A model generated the notes under the pieces. That model saw only the letters and a list, made by a program, of their open reading frames with translations, was not told where the DNA came from and made no database searches. DNA of 6,345 nucleotides from a bacterium (GTDB lineage: Bacteria > Actinomycetota > Acidimicrobiia > Acidimicrobiales > Ilumatobacteraceae). Both the position numbers and the translations under genes were made by a program. Below, in pieces: positions 5,880 through 6,345 of the stretch (positions are counted from its first letter, which is position 1; the number at the start of each line of letters is the position of its first letter). The DNA lies in NCBI GenBank assembly GCA_029978815.1, contig JAPOIQ010000071.1, forward strand, positions 1 through 6,345. Direction: 5' to 3'.

Positions 5880-6345
5880 ATGAGCACATCATCTACTCGC
5901 ATGACCGGAGCCCAGGCTCTGATCAAGGCGCTCGAGATGGAGCAGGTCGACACCATTTTTGGATTGCCAGGTGGATGCATTTTGCCGGCATACGACCCAC
6001 TTCTTGAGTCGACAATCCGCCACATCCTCGTGCGTCATGAGCAGGGTGCTGGTCACATGGCAGAGGGATACGCCCATGTCACTGGGCGACCAGGTGTGGC
6101 AATGGTGACCTCCGGTCCTGCGGCAACAAACCTTGTGACGCCGCTGATGGACGCATATATGGACTCTGTCCCGATGGTCGGCATCACCGGTCAGGTCGGC
6201 ACTTCTGCGATTGGCTCTGACGCGTTCCAAGAATGCGACACGGTTGGAATCACTCGCTCATGTACGAAGCACAACGAACTTGTCATGACGGCCGACGAGA
6301 TTCCACTCGCAGTTCGTCAAGCATTTCACCTTGCAACAACGGGTC
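5880..6345 (+). CDS. ilvB: Acetolactate synthase large (catalytic) subunit, 3' truncated by window edge
   Basis: AHAS condenses two pyruvates to 2-acetolactate, or pyruvate with 2-ketobutyrate to 2-aceto-2-hydroxybutyrate. This is the first common, feedback-regulated step of branched-chain amino acid synthesis and uses ThDP, Mg and FAD. The first 155 codons are present; the family is about 560-630 residues. The N-terminal ThDP (PYR) domain shows [14 protein letters not shown] (28-41), the catalytic Glu E54 in [37 protein letters not shown] (77-98), ITGQVG and SDAFQECD (113-120), then TKHN. These blocks are AHAS-type rather than pyruvate oxidase or glyoxylate carboligase. C33 stands where most AHAS enzymes have Ala in PGGA. 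The start at ATG 5880 has AGGAG 5 nt upstream. The upstream leader peptide and terminator indicate attenuation. The regulatory-subunit gene ilvN and ilvC would be expected downstream, outside the window. Confidence 0.96.
   Translation, partial: MSTSSTRMTGAQALIKALEMEQVDTIFGLPGGCILPAYDPLLESTIRHILVRHEQGAGHMAEGYAHVTGRPGVAMVTSGPAATNLVTPLMDAYMDSVPMVGITGQVGTSAIGSDAFQECDTVGITRSCTKHNELVMTADEIPLAVRQAFHLATTG

Noticed and set aside
5615..6025. 136-residue minus-strand frame across the ilvB leader and start
   Set aside because: It runs antisense through the leader peptide, terminator and conserved IlvB N-terminus and resembles no protein family.
1..6345. CRISPR array, insertion sequence, tRNA or rRNA genes, phage or defence modules
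   Set aside because: No spaced direct repeats, transposase-like frames, cloverleaf or rRNA-like sequence were seen; nearly all of the window is accounted for by recognised housekeeping genes.

Overview
This window looks like an ordinary chromosomal core-metabolism segment from an actinobacterium. I would guess a moderate-GC, Acidimicrobiia-like (aquatic) lineage rather than a high-GC Streptomyces or Mycobacterium type. The reasons are the IlvB and GatA protein character, a DUF3054-type membrane protein, GTG and TTG starts, and several starts that lack a Shine-Dalgarno but have a TANNNT box 6-7 nt upstream, as expected for leaderless genes. The taxonomic placement is inference from family resemblance, not a computed result.

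Layout. At 1-1040 is the 3' two thirds of gatA, followed by gatB (1033-2472, overlapping gatA by 8 nt). These are two subunits of the tRNA-dependent Asp/Glu amidotransferase; gatC is not in the window. After 47 nt comes ilvD (2520-4229), dihydroxy-acid dehydratase of valine/isoleucine synthesis. Only 5 nt past its stop, a convergent minus-strand pair ends: a flavin-reductase-like protein (5096-4614) and, overlapping its 3' end, a small four-helix membrane protein (4627-4235). Divergent from the flavin reductase is an unusually short 5-formyltetrahydrofolate cyclo-ligase (about 5157-5618). The 261-nt gap that follows holds two DNA dyads, a 16-codon leader ORF rich in Leu/Val/Ile codons (5723-5773) and a strong intrinsic terminator hairpin (5802-5835). 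It ends at ilvB, the acetolactate synthase large subunit, which starts at 5880 and runs off the right edge.

How it fits together. The window has two branched-chain amino acid loci, ilvD and ilvB, separated by unrelated genes. The ilvB locus carries what reads as a transcription attenuator sensing charged Leu/Val/Ile tRNAs; ilvD shows no comparable leader. No mobile element, CRISPR array, tRNA or rRNA gene was seen. I found no evidence of an exotic new system. The items most worth checking are the ilvB attenuator, the minimal cyclo-ligase that lacks the usual central segment, the loss of all four zinc-type cysteines in GatB, and the candidate leaderless promoters.
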